This document shows, one piece after another, positions 45,301-55,329 of a DNA stretch of 64,000 bases (position 1 is its first letter; each line of letters begins with the position of its first letter). A program made the translations under genes and the position numbers. The notes under the pieces were generated by a model that was not told the DNA's origin, did not search any database, and saw only the letters and a program-made list of their open reading frames with translations. The stretch is from contig MU004188.1 in the NCBI GenBank assembly GCA_010093605.1, positions 320,341 to 384,340 on the forward strand. The letters are read 5' to 3'. Source of the stretch: Lophium mytilinum (Eukaryota > Ascomycota > Dothideomycetes > Mytilinidiales > Mytilinidiaceae).

Positions 45301-45800
45301 AGGCACTATTCGACGCCGCTGGGGTCCGCAATACTCCGAATGTGGATTTGAGTGCAGAGGAAACGCCGGTGAAGTCGACATCGCGCCGTAAAAGTCGACG
45401 TGCATTGGCAGATGACGAAATAGATTTTACACCAAAATCACGTCGCAAGAGTGGACGCAATCTGAACAATGAAGATCAGGAATACACGCCGGAGATTGCA
45501 AAATCACGGCGGCGTAGTGGACGAGGCCAGGAGGCTCCTCATGCATCCCGTCAAAGCCGTCCTTCTCGTCAGATTGTATCCGCCATTGACCGAATTCCGC
45601 TTCAAGAGAAGCTATCCTCTGCAAGCTCGAACGCGCCGTCAGACTCCCTTCGAAAGTCGTCTAGGCTGCGTGAAAAGGACTCTCCTTATCTTGCACACGG
45701 TCAACATTTATCACAGCCATCGCAACAGTCCGAACCTGATGTTGACTTCAGTTTCATGGACTCGGTGTTGCACATGAGTCCCTTGAGCACTCGAGCGTGA
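42381..45800 (+). CDS. Large disordered basic protein, unknown function
   Basis: 1,139 aa, one exon. I do not recognise a named family. The N-terminus carries a duplicated motif, RIESIARAYLQGRMP (residues 48-62) and RIEAVAKGYNQGKMP (118-132); the second is followed by ASLRGPLEKGWKNPW. The middle is Ser/Thr/Pro/Glu-rich with several basic clusters (KKRKKKAAL, KKKNKQKKG, KKKRKRH). Near the C-terminus a basic repeat SRRKS(R/G)R recurs about every 20 residues (SRRKSRR, SRRKSGR, SRRRSGR) alternating with acidic DFTP/EYTP words. This suggests a nuclear, chromatin- or RNA-associated protein with Ser-Pro/Thr-Pro phosphosites. Coding is supported by the uninterrupted 3.4 kb frame. Confidence 0.75.
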   Translation: MPNLATRFPHYLLSNVVYEPVSGYPGSSANSIGNGQATSAHDLERKQRIESIARAYLQGRMPRLSSTSSRAPRATRPLPGNPKTNITYDPVPATRRNASRRASNNVGVEGERAAKQPRIEAVAKGYNQGKMPVIQSASLRGPLEKGWKNPWAKASTGRGSSAATPRPRPVQEFDTIVVSTPHLVPHSSTSTTRNGDLRSLSPSLEQSVADHDRAASETTAVNHRLPKGIVAAASLREETSHLETQDVEGHMLNEPKRSDNIMVMPVGERSSANPTTAPPILATKDHRHPSKIKEESRRKLASKKRENPPNIESPFLFRYQKDVAKERDNGRVHAPEGIHANEPDILPRRKGPRRMNFDSSQVVVNETQPEPRSQRNRPSTLISEPRVTTNSLPSNEEAIENGTDITNMKATTGLPRVASTVETAPILSPPPTLDRSTDSPLPVQRDNTTITPLLELEREPATSGKKRKKKAALEIIEATSQATEGSQTHPRREKLRPARLPPPTVPSNRASKEASNGVGMGCTPSTLSTHDPEGSTRGLGENNDPQIALNDVHQLLDASGVLRAPLNEHVEETEQEPAPEREILQDPEPHSPREKSRSQKFVTAATSNIAPNRRKTGENRVDSATHQATTTVPLAIPTTLNLPDPSAIRSKKKNKQKKGSLVPEASTTHQSKTARISRANAHSDEGDIMELIVVKPRQNKSRVQNTIPAAVTELAPPQIIEATEVDMPFQEPPEVAVTVGAPIGDGTLAAEEIIHVPAAQEEPKGRPRKRKSRSSALETEVVSGASAKKKRKRHVMSPVPEPTTNDNIRADVEIYDGDLPQEDVSGQQAFNEPKTPPRNKRGQLASTHSSDVPRTRSERKQAQTPNNALSPEIQREFRGIVDSIHSAPDVQSENDEDVESTIDFITSGIIPFSVFKTGVVNRHIQAAMEIKQPMSTQQLFEAQSPIAFSTEKKRRVQERFGPPYDDETEYLDTQALFDAAGVRNTPNVDLSAEETPVKSTSRRKSRRALADDEIDFTPKSRRKSGRNLNNEDQEYTPEIAKSRRRSGRGQEAPHASRQSRPSRQIVSAIDRIPLQEKLSSASSNAPSDSLRKSSRLREKDSPYLAHGQHLSQPSQQSEPDVDFSFMDSVLHMSPLSTRA

Positions 45801-47009
45801 GCTGAGAGGGCATCCAGTCTTTTGGGCAACTTGGGATAGGGATATCAGGCTCCGTATCGCCTGTCATTGGAGAGCTGTTAGATTCATCTGTTTTTGTTTT
45901 GTTTTGTTTTTCGGTCAAGCGTTCACAGCAAGGCGTACTATCCGGCGGGTCATGATGACCCTGGCGCCGGGGTCTTGGTGTTCTCCTTCAATTCTGATAT
46001 CGCCAGATGGCGTGACGACAGCTGAGTGCTCGGACGTCGGCGCCGTGAGGCACACGTATAGGTACCTTCTGGGACAGGTATTGGTGTTCACCATAGATAT
46101 CTCAGCACGTGGCGCGATGGACAGCAATCGTCCACGCCCATCTGCCAGCAGCATGAAGCATGAAGGCATTACGAGCTCTCCTCACACAGACTAGCTGTCT
46201 CACCGTTCTCGCAGCGATGTTCCCGCATTATTGTGATCTGTAGAATCCCTCCCGAGCACCCGCTTTGAGCAAACACGGGCTGCCGGATGATAGCCTCTGG
46301 ACCGACGAGCCAGCCGACTCGGAGGCAGAGGCGGACGTCAGCGTTGGCCTGTCTCCCGGCCTATTCGGGATAGGCCCTTGTCCATACATTGCACGTTCGC
46401 GATCGATTGGAGTTCGACGGACTGCGTGCACGGCCAACCACATGTTACCCTCCGCACGCCGATGCAAGGTCGATGGCCGGAGAGAGGCGGTGAATTGGGC
46501 TGGCCGCGGGGAGAGGGCCGCGGGAGTGCCTGGTTTATAACGTCGCGGGCATCGTGATGGCGGGCGGGCGCCGCTGTCGCAGTCGTCGCTGGCAGGCGGT
46601 AGTAGTGGGATACAGCGCGTGGCAGCGCCTGCGAGTTGATATGTAGAGTCATGGACAGCAGCTGTTGGGGAAGGGTGCTGCAGTGCGGTCAAAGAATCTG
46701 CGGCAAAAAACGTCATCTAAGGCTGGCCCCGTTTTCTAACACCCAGACACCTGCTGGGCTCGCACACCTGCACTCGCGACCTCCACCGCCCGTCGCCCGC
46801 CTATAGCACACCCGCCCTCCCTCTCGTGGAGCCCCATAGGCACCGCTTGCAAGTCCCTGTACTCTGGCTGTCCTTGCTCCGGCTCAGCTTATCGGCGCCT
46901 CTTCTGGCAGCTTCGCAGCCCACGCCGACCAGCGCCCAACCACCAACGGGGAATTTCCTGCCAGTCCTCAACCCACGCCCCAGCAGCAGTACTGACCAAT
47001 GTCGCCTCC
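45801..47009. other. 1.2 kb intergenic, likely long Kcs1 leader
   Basis: Starts with a TTTTG repeat (about 45889-45912). Two opposed frames at 45904-46194 (plus) and 45915-46169 (minus) and one at 46228-46716 (minus, 162 codons) have no known domain. The 250 bp just before the Kcs1 ATG are C-rich, like an untranslated leader. Confidence 0.4.
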
Positions 47010-50000
47010 ATGTCGCACACCTCTCCTGCTCCCTCAAATACCTCACCCTCCGCCTCGGTGAGGTCCATAGGCGTCCGTCTGCGCAATGCCCAACCCACCA
47101 CTCCTGCCTCCCCTCTGCTCGAGGGCCCCGAATTGAAGACACTCGCGCAGACCGGCCGATCGAAGACTGCACCCCTAGCCCTAGACACTCTGTGGACCTC
47201 TTCCAACGGAAATCCCCAATTGTCGGAACGCGACAGTATCTTCGCCACAACATACGCCCACCACGACAGTCCCACATCGTCACCAACCCTCTCTCCTCGT
47301 TCAGACGCTGCCGCCGACAATGAGCCAATTGAAAGTATCGCAGACATGGCAGCCTCTCCCATTCGGCGACTGATGGCCGAACCTCTGTTGCCGCCGCTTG
47401 ACCGCCCTTCTGTCAAAGACCCTCCTCGCCGCGATAGACACCGGCCTGCTATTCCTTCGGGCGAGTATACTGGAACAGCCGCCCACTCTGCAGCACAGAA
47501 TCTCCGCCATACGGGCATGAATCATTCGGGTAGCCGAGCTAGTCCGCCGCCTTTCATGAGTCCCGTCGATTCGCCAATTCAGCGGCCATCAACACCCCAC
47601 GACCATGATTTCGGCACGCGAGTGTCCCTGGGTTTGGCGACGGACGATGATAAACGCATGCGATATCGGTCTTGGCGTGAAGGAAAAGCTACATTGGGTG
47701 CGGTTGGATCTGCTGCTGTCAGAAGCAAAAGCCGGGATGGCTCTCACGTGGACAAAAAGATCGAAGCTACACTGCTGAAAGCTGAGCACGTTCCTGCTCC
47801 CAGGAGCCGGAAAGCAAGTCATTATTTAGGCCTCTTCAAGGAGAATGATGCCGCAGAGGAGCAAAGGAGAAGAGACGCCAAGGAACGCCAATCAACGGAG
47901 AAAGGTTCTCGAGCACCACACACTGGGAAAAAGCTGCCGCCAGCGAAAGCTCCAGCCCAGGACACTCCGCCTTCACTACAAAGCCTCCGACCCCGTCCTG
48001 TATCCGACGCCGATGGGACGCAAGACGACAAAGGCAAGCCGCAAGAATCGCAAGAACAAGATGCGTCCCGAACTGCGCGCAATGAGTCCAGTAGTGATCC
48101 TGTATCATTGGAACCAGTGTCTCGCGGTCGTCCATCCGAGCCGAGATTGACTCTCGGCACCGCTGCAGGGCTTGATTTGCAGAATACCATTGCGAACACA
48201 GCACAGCAAGAATTTCCGTTGCGGCTACTTGACGAGATTAGAAGCCATCACAATCTTACTCCTGGCGCTGAGCGAGGCACCTCCTTCTCCAGAAGCTTGC
48301 CCACTGCTGCGTCTGAGAGACCAAGAGGCTCATCTGCAAAGGACAAGCCAACCTCACTACATGACCACGCTGCTGACTACTTTCCTCCGGTACGGGATGA
48401 TAGCGAAGAGCCGTCACCGGTATCTGACGAAGAAGAGTCTGAGCGAGAACAGATATCCTCGGCATTGTATTTTCCTCATCGCCACAGATCTTCTGAGCAA
48501 ATATCTCCAGAGCAAGAGATTCGAAAGGCAGAAATTGAAGGGGAACGTAGAAGGAGGCCAACCCTCGTATCGGCGAGTAAACTACCCAAAGGCTGGGGCA
48601 CCGAAGAGATTGTAAAAACTCCTGAAGAGGTAGAAATTTCTCTGCAATCCCAAGATGAAAACCAATACCTGCACGGTGACCTACAGCCATCAGCTCCCTT
48701 GTCTGAGGACGAGCTTCACAACCCATTGACGTCGCCGACGGGAGCCACGTCGGTTTCCGAATCTGATTATGAATCGTTCGCAGAATCGTCTCACTCTTAT
48801 CGCGGGTACGAATCCAGCGCCACTGATGATCTAGGAACCACACCGACAGCGCCATCGATCAAGCGAACCGAGCGTAAGCCACATCATACTGCCACTCAGC
48901 CACCTGCTCCGATTGGGGCTGTCGAATTGAAGCCGTACGACCATCAGGTTGGCGGGCATACTACTGTGTACCGATTTTCTCGCCGAGCCGTATGCAAACA
49001 GCTCAACAACCGAGAAAACGAGTTCTACGAGACGGTTGAACGCAATCATCCGGAGCTGCTAGATTTCTTACCCCGGTAAGATCAATTTTGTCATCCTTTC
49101 CGTGGCTTGAAGCTGAAACATCAGCAAGATGCGCTCGCCCGCACCGGACACCCGTTCATTGTCAGTAAATCAGGCATGCTAACGTTATGCTGTCAAATTT
49201 TATAGATACATTGGCGTTTTGAATGTAACATATCGCAAAGCTCCGAAGCGTAAAAAGACCCAGAGGAAGGACGAAGCCTTTGGGGACCAAGTAGTGCAAT
49301 CTGCATCGCAGACCAACACGGGTAGCGAGTCAGTGCTTTCGTCCAAAGAGATGTCCAGGGGTCCTGAAGATCGCAAAGAAGAGGCTCCAAGGGTGGTTAG
49401 TCATTCACAGAACACGACTTCCATCCCTCAGGTTATCTTCGAGAACAACCGCCACATCATCCCGGATAACCTGTTTCGCGTTCCTCCTCGGTCCAGTACT
49501 CCCGATCCTTGGATCGGAAACTCGTCTCCCTCGTCACAGATACATCGACGATATCAGAGTGATATGACTATGAATGGGTCTTCAGAAAAGAGTCCATCAC
49601 GGCCTCCGATCCATCAGCATGCAAGCTGGGGTGTTACTACCATCAACACCAAGTTGCAAGAAGAAGTCCTTCGCCAAGTATTCGCGCCACCACCCATCCA
49701 TCATCGCTCGAGACACAGCCATCAGCATCACAGCATCCCGTCGAGGAAAATGAGGCTTGACTCGAAAGGAATCGTGGGCTCTGCGCCGACGGCTCGTAGG
49801 AATAGTGCCGATGTCAGCCAGCTGCACAATACACATTTCGATGAAGACTGCACTCGCAAGCAAGTATTGAAAGCGGAAGCGGAGCGGCATTTCCCAGGCA
49901 ACGGAGGGGACGCATCACGGCCCTCGCCTCCAGAGCGCCTCTATTTTGATTCGGACAGCGAAGCGGCCCTCAGTAGAAGTGATACAGACATGCGGCCATC

Positions 50001-51165
50001 CTCATCCCCATCCGCCATCCCACGACGCCGGCATTCTGGCGGCGGGCTACGGCGTCCCTTCGACATCGACCACAAGCAAAGACGAGGCCTGGAGTACCAC
50101 GAAGAAGACGGCTATGGCGGCGACGGAGAAGACGAGCTCTTCACCATGGACGACGAAGCACGAAACGGCGCAGTCAAACTAAACGGCATCCGCGAAGAAC
50201 CGGGCCCAGCCCAGCCGCAAGCCCCCATCCCACCCATAGCGACCATGCTGCCAGCACCCGTAACCGCAGGCCCGAAAAGCAAGCCTCATACCTCTGAGCC
50301 CAAACCCCTCGAACCCTCAAACCCAGAGGAAGCCCAGCTCCAGCCCGACGAGCGCGTGCAGCACTTCCTCCTCCTCGAGGACCTCACGGCCGGCATGTCC
50401 AAACCCTGCGTCCTGGACCTCAAGATGGGCACGCGGCAGTACGGCATCGAGGCCGATGAGAAGAAGCAGCGCTCCCAGCGCCGCAAGTGCCAGATGACGA
50501 CGTCGCGCGGGCTCGGCGTGCGCGTCTGTGGGATGCAGGTGTGGAACGTGAAATCACAGTCCTACGTCTTCGAAGACAAATACTTCGGCCGCGACCTGAA
50601 AGCCGGGAAAGAGTTCCAGGATGCGCTGACACGCTTCTTCTTCGACGGCGTCGGGAACGCGGCGGCGCGGCGGCATATCCCAGTCATCTTGGAGAAGATC
50701 AGGATGCTGGAGAACATGATCCGTAGACTGCCGGGATACAGGTTCTATGCGAGCAGTTTGCTGATGTTGTATGATCGTGGCGACGGGGAGGCTGGGGAGA
50801 AAGAGAAGGATCCTGCGCAGCGTGCTGCAGGGGAGGATGGACCGCCGAAGTCGGTGATTCCGCCGACGATCAAGCTCAAGATTGTGGATTTCGCGAATTG
50901 CGTTACCGCGGAGGATGCGCTGCCGGATTCGATCCCTTGCCCGCCGAAGGACCCGGATGGCGTGGATAGGGGCTATCTGCGCGGCTTGCGTAGTTTGCGG
51001 ATGTACTTCCAGCGTATATGGAAGGACGTCAGCGATGTCGAGTGGGTTGAGCGCGGCGAGGGCGAAGGGATGGCGCTGGGTGAGAGCGGGATCGGGCTTG
51101 GGAATGTGGGGGGCGCGTGGGAGGAGGGTACAGGCCCGGACGATGGGGGGTGGGTCAGTGTTTAA
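47010..51165 (+). CDS. KCS1: Inositol hexakisphosphate kinase, Kcs1-like
   Basis: Two exons, 47010-49075 and 49206-51165, giving about 1,341 aa. Makes inositol pyrophosphates (5-IP7) from IP6 and signals phosphate and energy status. The inositol-kinase signature PCVLDLKMG is at about residues 1089-1097. Also present are [16 protein letters not shown] across the intron, [34 protein letters not shown] and [16 protein letters not shown]. As in yeast Kcs1, a very long low-complexity N-terminus precedes the catalytic half. The splice phase gives Arg689, then Tyr690. The C-terminal tail after the catalytic core is short and Gly-rich. Confidence 0.93.
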
Positions 51166-52398
51166 GAAGCAAAAAGCAAAGAAAGATCAGGATCAGGATC
51201 AAGAGGATTGTTGGTCTATTGCTCAATGAGAGTGGACGGTTGAACGGCATTGCTGGCGCCGTTGTTGGTGCGTTTCGAAGTATGTGCGCTGTCTCTTTTT
51301 CTCGTTTCCTTCGTGTCTTTCTTCCTCTCTCTCTCTCTTAGTCTACGGTTCTTGTTTCAAACTTGCGCGTGTCGGGAGTCTCTGTGGATCGGATCTCTCT
51401 TGGAGCGGGCATGGCGTTTTGAAAGGTTACTATACGTTTGGGGGGTTCTGGTAAGACAAAACTCCATTTGATTTATTTGTTTTTGCATGTGCGTGTTCGG
51501 TAAATTGTATTCGGGGGCGGCATTGGGGTGTTTTGGGGGTCTGCATACTGAGGGGTTGAGGGGGTTCTTTTCGAGTATATAGATATTTGGGCGGTTTGGG
51601 GAATATGGGGATGATTAGGGTGTTTTACATAGCTAATGAGAAATACTGTGTAATACCTCTATAAATGGTGGAGATGTGAGGATCCAAGGACGATTCTTTG
51701 ATTGGAGTGTACAGTACTAGGACTTCCATATGGACAGAACCGAAGGCCATACGGGATCCTAGCGTATGTATGCCCATTTGGAAGTCTATGAAGTATAAGG
51801 AAGACATACTAGGCTGACTAGGTGACCCCGATTTACTAGTTTTCTGCTCTATGACCGGTCCAACCCTTTTTCATAAAAAGCCCTTGTCAATGGAAAACTG
51901 GACCCGAAGCATTGGTTGCTACCTCCTTCCACAAAACGCGACGTGAAGCGTTGAGGTGTACGGTTCGCAAGGGGAATAGCGCCGTGATGCGGGGTTGCTC
52001 AGGGGTAGCTTTCGTGCTTTAGCGCTTTCTGGCCCCTTTCATCCAACGAACCATCTCGTCATCATTCAATGCTGCCTTTGATAGCTAGAAAAATCCATCT
52101 TCGAATCCCTCCAGAAACAGAGCTGATATAACTTGCTGACGCCAGCCCCATGCAGCGTTCCCACAGGCTCCGCGAAGCTATGAACATCTCCAGAATGCTG
52201 GCAAAAGGGCATCGTATCCACAAGTCCAGGAGCCTTGACTTGGCGACAGGGACCTGGTAAGCTGTCGATCACCTAATTGGGCCTATGCCAGAGTCAGTCA
52301 GTCTCTAAGCCCATGAGCATTTCTCCCCTCAATTCGTTCGAGCAGCTCTTCTTCTTCTCCTAAACTTCGTCAAATTCCATCCAAATCCTTCAGCCACG
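51166..52398. other. 1.2 kb intergenic
   Basis: The left part is the Kcs1 3' flank with a TTTCTTCCTCTCTCTCTCTC run (about 51318-51340) and G/T-rich sequence. The right end is the leader of the PNPOx-like gene. A 60-codon minus frame at 51625 is not supported. Confidence 0.45.
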
Positions 52399-53320
52399 AT
52401 GGTCAAGTTCTATCCTTCAATCAACTCCGATCATGCTGAGTTCATGCTTAAACAGCCCCTCTTCTACGTCGCCTCTGCCCCGTATGCTGGAACGCACGTA
52501 AATTTGAGCCCCAAAGGTCAGCCCTCGCGCTCATTTGCAGTCCGGGGCGAGAATTCCATGGCATACGTCGATGCCACAGGGTCTGGGTGTGAGGTTTGTA
52601 AATTTTCTCCACGCATGTATTCTAGCTCTTACTGAACATCATCATAGACAATATCGCATGTATACGAGAATGGCAGAGTCACAGTGATGTTTTGCAGCTT
52701 TGGAGTCAGTCCAAAGATCATGCGTCTGTTTTGTCGAGGAACCGTTATTGAGCTTGGAGATAAGAAATTTGAACCTCTCGCTGCCAAGATGGGTCATTCA
52801 GTGGGTTTGCCAGGCGCGAGAGCTATTATCTTGCTAGATGTTTACAAGGTTCGAATCCTCTCTAATAGCTTCAAGACGAGCAAGCTAACACTTCTCCTCA
52901 GCTTCAAACATCATGCGGATTCGGTGTTCCTTTGATAGGAAACTCTAAAAATGCTACCACTCCCTGGGAGTCCGAGACCGAGGACGATGGGCAGAACACG
53001 CACGACGAAGAGAAGAACATGGGCTCCGTAGGAGGGTTTTCAGACCGTCCGACCATGGATAAGTGGGCCAACGCTAGAATGAGAAGAGGGCACTTCTTGG
53101 GTACCAGAAGAACTCCAACTTCCAAAGTCTGGACGGCTTACCAGGCCTCCGAACTGCGAGGAGAGCTCGTGGACAATGGATATTATTGGAAGATACCAAG
53201 GCTCATGCGAGGAGACTCATGAGGCAATGGGATGCGATTATTGCGGGTTCGCTGCTTACTGCGCTTGTGATAGCTGTTCTCAGTAGCTCCGGGATCTTGG
53301 TTGTTGAGGTTAGAGTATAG
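52399..53320 (+). CDS. PNPOx-like FMN-binding protein, apparent frameshift
   Basis: Exons 52399-52593, 52648-52848 and from 52902. The start (KFYPSI, LFYVASAPYAG, HVNLSPKGQPSRSF, AYVDATGSGCETISH, RVTVMFCSFGVSPKIMRLF, LQTSCGFGVP) is a fungal split-barrel flavoprotein of the pyridoxamine-phosphate-oxidase superfamily. The frame that continues exon 3 stops at 53222 with a tail unlike the family. Between about 53078 and 53104 the conserved reading moves to another frame. That frame gives YQKNSNFQSLDGLPGLRTAR and then a membrane segment (IIAGSLLTALVIAVL), ending at the stop 53318-53320. So either a one-step frameshift in this strain or a sequence error. No intron that restores frame without losing conserved residues was found. 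Cofactor and substrate are unproven. Confidence 0.75.
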
Positions 53321-53490
53321 CATTGATTATGGTGGAACAAGCACGTGACTACTTCTACCTACTGGGTGCGAAACTGCAGCCTTGAGAACCCTGCGACCTC
53401 TGCAAACTCCCCAGCATCAACTCACAGCATGAACGAAGCTTGAACCCGCTTTTTTTTACACCGAAATCTCCCTCAAGGACTTAGGCAAAC

Positions 53491-53985
53491 ATGGCAGAAT
53501 CGGAAGTCCAAGGAGCCAAGCAGGCTGACGACAGCCCCATTCACCGCGACGTCATCCTCGCCATACAGGACCCTTACATGAGCCAGATCTTCGACGGATC
53601 GAAGACATACGAATTCCGAAAATATCTCATAACGCCTACTGTCGAACGAATATGGTTTTATCGAACCTCTCCACACTCGAGCATCGAGTATGTCTGCGAA
53701 ATCGACCCTGCAAGAACGCGAAAGCCTGGAGATGAGCCGCTACCAGAAGACGGACTTGGCAATTTTGAATTCAATTCGGGGCACAAAGACTGGGATGGAT
53801 ACGACTATGCCTACAAGATAAATGCGGTCTGCAAGCTGAAGATTCCGATTAAGCTCGAAGACTTGAAGAATGAGCACGACATTAAGGCTGCACCGAGGGG
53901 CCTCGTTTACGCACCAAAATCCATGACTGACATTGACTGGCGAGGAAGTACCCGGATCAGATCTCTTGACGATACCTCTGGCTGA
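53491..53985 (+). CDS. ASCH/PUA-like domain protein
   Basis: 164 aa, one exon, ATG in context AAACATGG. Residues about 20-80 (VILAIQDPYMSQIFDGSKTY, EFRKYL, VERIWFYRT, YVCEID) follow the ASCH pattern: a beta strand, a helix ending in G-x-K-T-x-E-F-R, then strands. ASCH domains have the PUA-like fold and are thought to bind RNA or modified bases. The C-terminal half (NAVCKLKIPIKLEDLKNEHDI) continues the barrel. The cellular role in fungi is unknown to me. Confidence 0.7.
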   Translation: MAESEVQGAKQADDSPIHRDVILAIQDPYMSQIFDGSKTYEFRKYLITPTVERIWFYRTSPHSSIEYVCEIDPARTRKPGDEPLPEDGLGNFEFNSGHKDWDGYDYAYKINAVCKLKIPIKLEDLKNEHDIKAAPRGLVYAPKSMTDIDWRGSTRIRSLDDTSG

Positions 53986-55329
53986 TAATGCTTGCTCGCT
54001 ATCTACAGATCACCGGCCCGAGACTTTCTGCCCTAAGAACGCCATGAGGTTCCAAAAGTCAGGAAAACAGCTGTATTTATTTTAGCGGAAGAATCACGTA
54101 GACTCTTTCCTTGGCTTGCTCTACCCTGGTCTCCTCATCTCGCAGTTGACGCCTTTCAGTTTAAGCTGCCTTTCATGCTTCCGCACCGCAGCTTAATTTG
54201 GGGAGTTCGGACACCCTGCGTACTAAGTATAGAAAATCATTTCCTCTACGGGTCTCTATCTCGGTTTGCGCTTGGAGAGGAGCCACAATCTACGATCTAT
54301 GAACAAGCCGCCTAGGGGCTCGTTGCAATATATATTTTCCTAGTATGGCTATAATCACTTTCATTAGAGGTCATCTGGCCATGTCGCTAATTTACTCGCC
54401 ACACCCTGTCTCGCTTCGCAGGTATATGAAGTGCACTCAATTAACCGTCAGGCCCTAAGGAGAGCTACCGACGGGCCACTCTAGAGATTGTACCTCTTCT
54501 GGATACCTAATTTGCAGCGTTGTTGCCGCCCCGGACTCGAAGCCTAGGCTTCTTCAACTCTTGCTACATCTCATAGACTAACACCGGCCTGGTCGCGAAA
54601 GACTCGGGAACTATCCATGCAGCATAGCTTCAACGCTCGAGTGGACTATCGCTCGAACATAGGTTCTATCGGAGGTAGGTCTTTTGGTCGAGCCGGATCG
54701 CAACGGTCTTACAGCGATCACGCCATGGCTGGATAGACCGTTGGTCATTGCCTTGTCGGAAACGACCCGTGCTTTACCTCCATGGAACAACACTCTCGAT
54801 AGATGTACGCGACGTCCCACAAGAACATTCCAGAACGTGCCATACGGCAGGTGTCCCAGAGCACTTCATGGGTGAGGGGAGCGCGCATTAGGCCTGAACC
54901 TCCACAGGCAAGCTTCTCAAGGGCGTTTGCTACCAACTCAGTGGCTAAACGATAACGCCTCTCATTTTCTGCGAATGATCCATTCGAGGCCTCTGTCATC
55001 TCCGTAGATTGTTCGCACCACGAGCAATGGAATGACCAGAGCCCTTCTGGAAGGCAAACATGCGATACCATCCGCCGCGACTGCCTCAACGGCTGCAAAG
55101 TCATTCATCTAAATTGTCTATACGAAAGCCTAGACTTATTGTTTTCAGAATATGGAAGTTGGATGTCGCGTTTGGGTATCAAGATAACTCTCGACATCGG
55201 GTCACGGCGGTGTTATTCCTTGCATAGCTAATGTATATGAAGCCCGCCTGTGCCCGAGAGGTCTCCTATCAAGTTGTCGTCACTGTCCATCCCCCACATC
55301 GTTTTTGAGCACTCTTGAGAAGAACCAAC
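53986..55329. other. 1.3 kb intergenic
   Basis: Mostly featureless. The one frame that reads somewhat like protein is the 119-codon minus frame at 54745-55104, listed separately. The right end is the leader of the secreted repeat precursor. Confidence 0.4.
54745..55104 (-). CDS. Doubtful 119-aa ORF
   Basis: No family recognised. It begins with an ATG at 55104 and contains EGLWSFHCSWCEQSTEM and a charged amphipathic stretch SFAENERRYRLATELVANALEKL. Codon choice looks ordinary, but there is no neighbouring exon that clearly joins it. May be a remnant of a longer gene or chance. Confidence 0.25.
   Translation of the reverse strand: MTLQPLRQSRRMVSHVCLPEGLWSFHCSWCEQSTEMTEASNGSFAENERRYRLATELVANALEKLACGGSGLMRAPLTHEVLWDTCRMARSGMFLWDVAYIYRECCSMEVKHGSFPTRQ

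Noticed and set aside
46228-46716. 162-codon minus frame upstream of Kcs1
   Set aside because: Composition is low-complexity Arg/Pro/Ser, opposite to the likely Kcs1 leader, with no family resemblance.
52849-52868. GGTTCGAATCC, a B-box-like word
   Set aside because: It lies at the start of an intron of the PNPOx-like gene, with no acceptor stem or A box around it.
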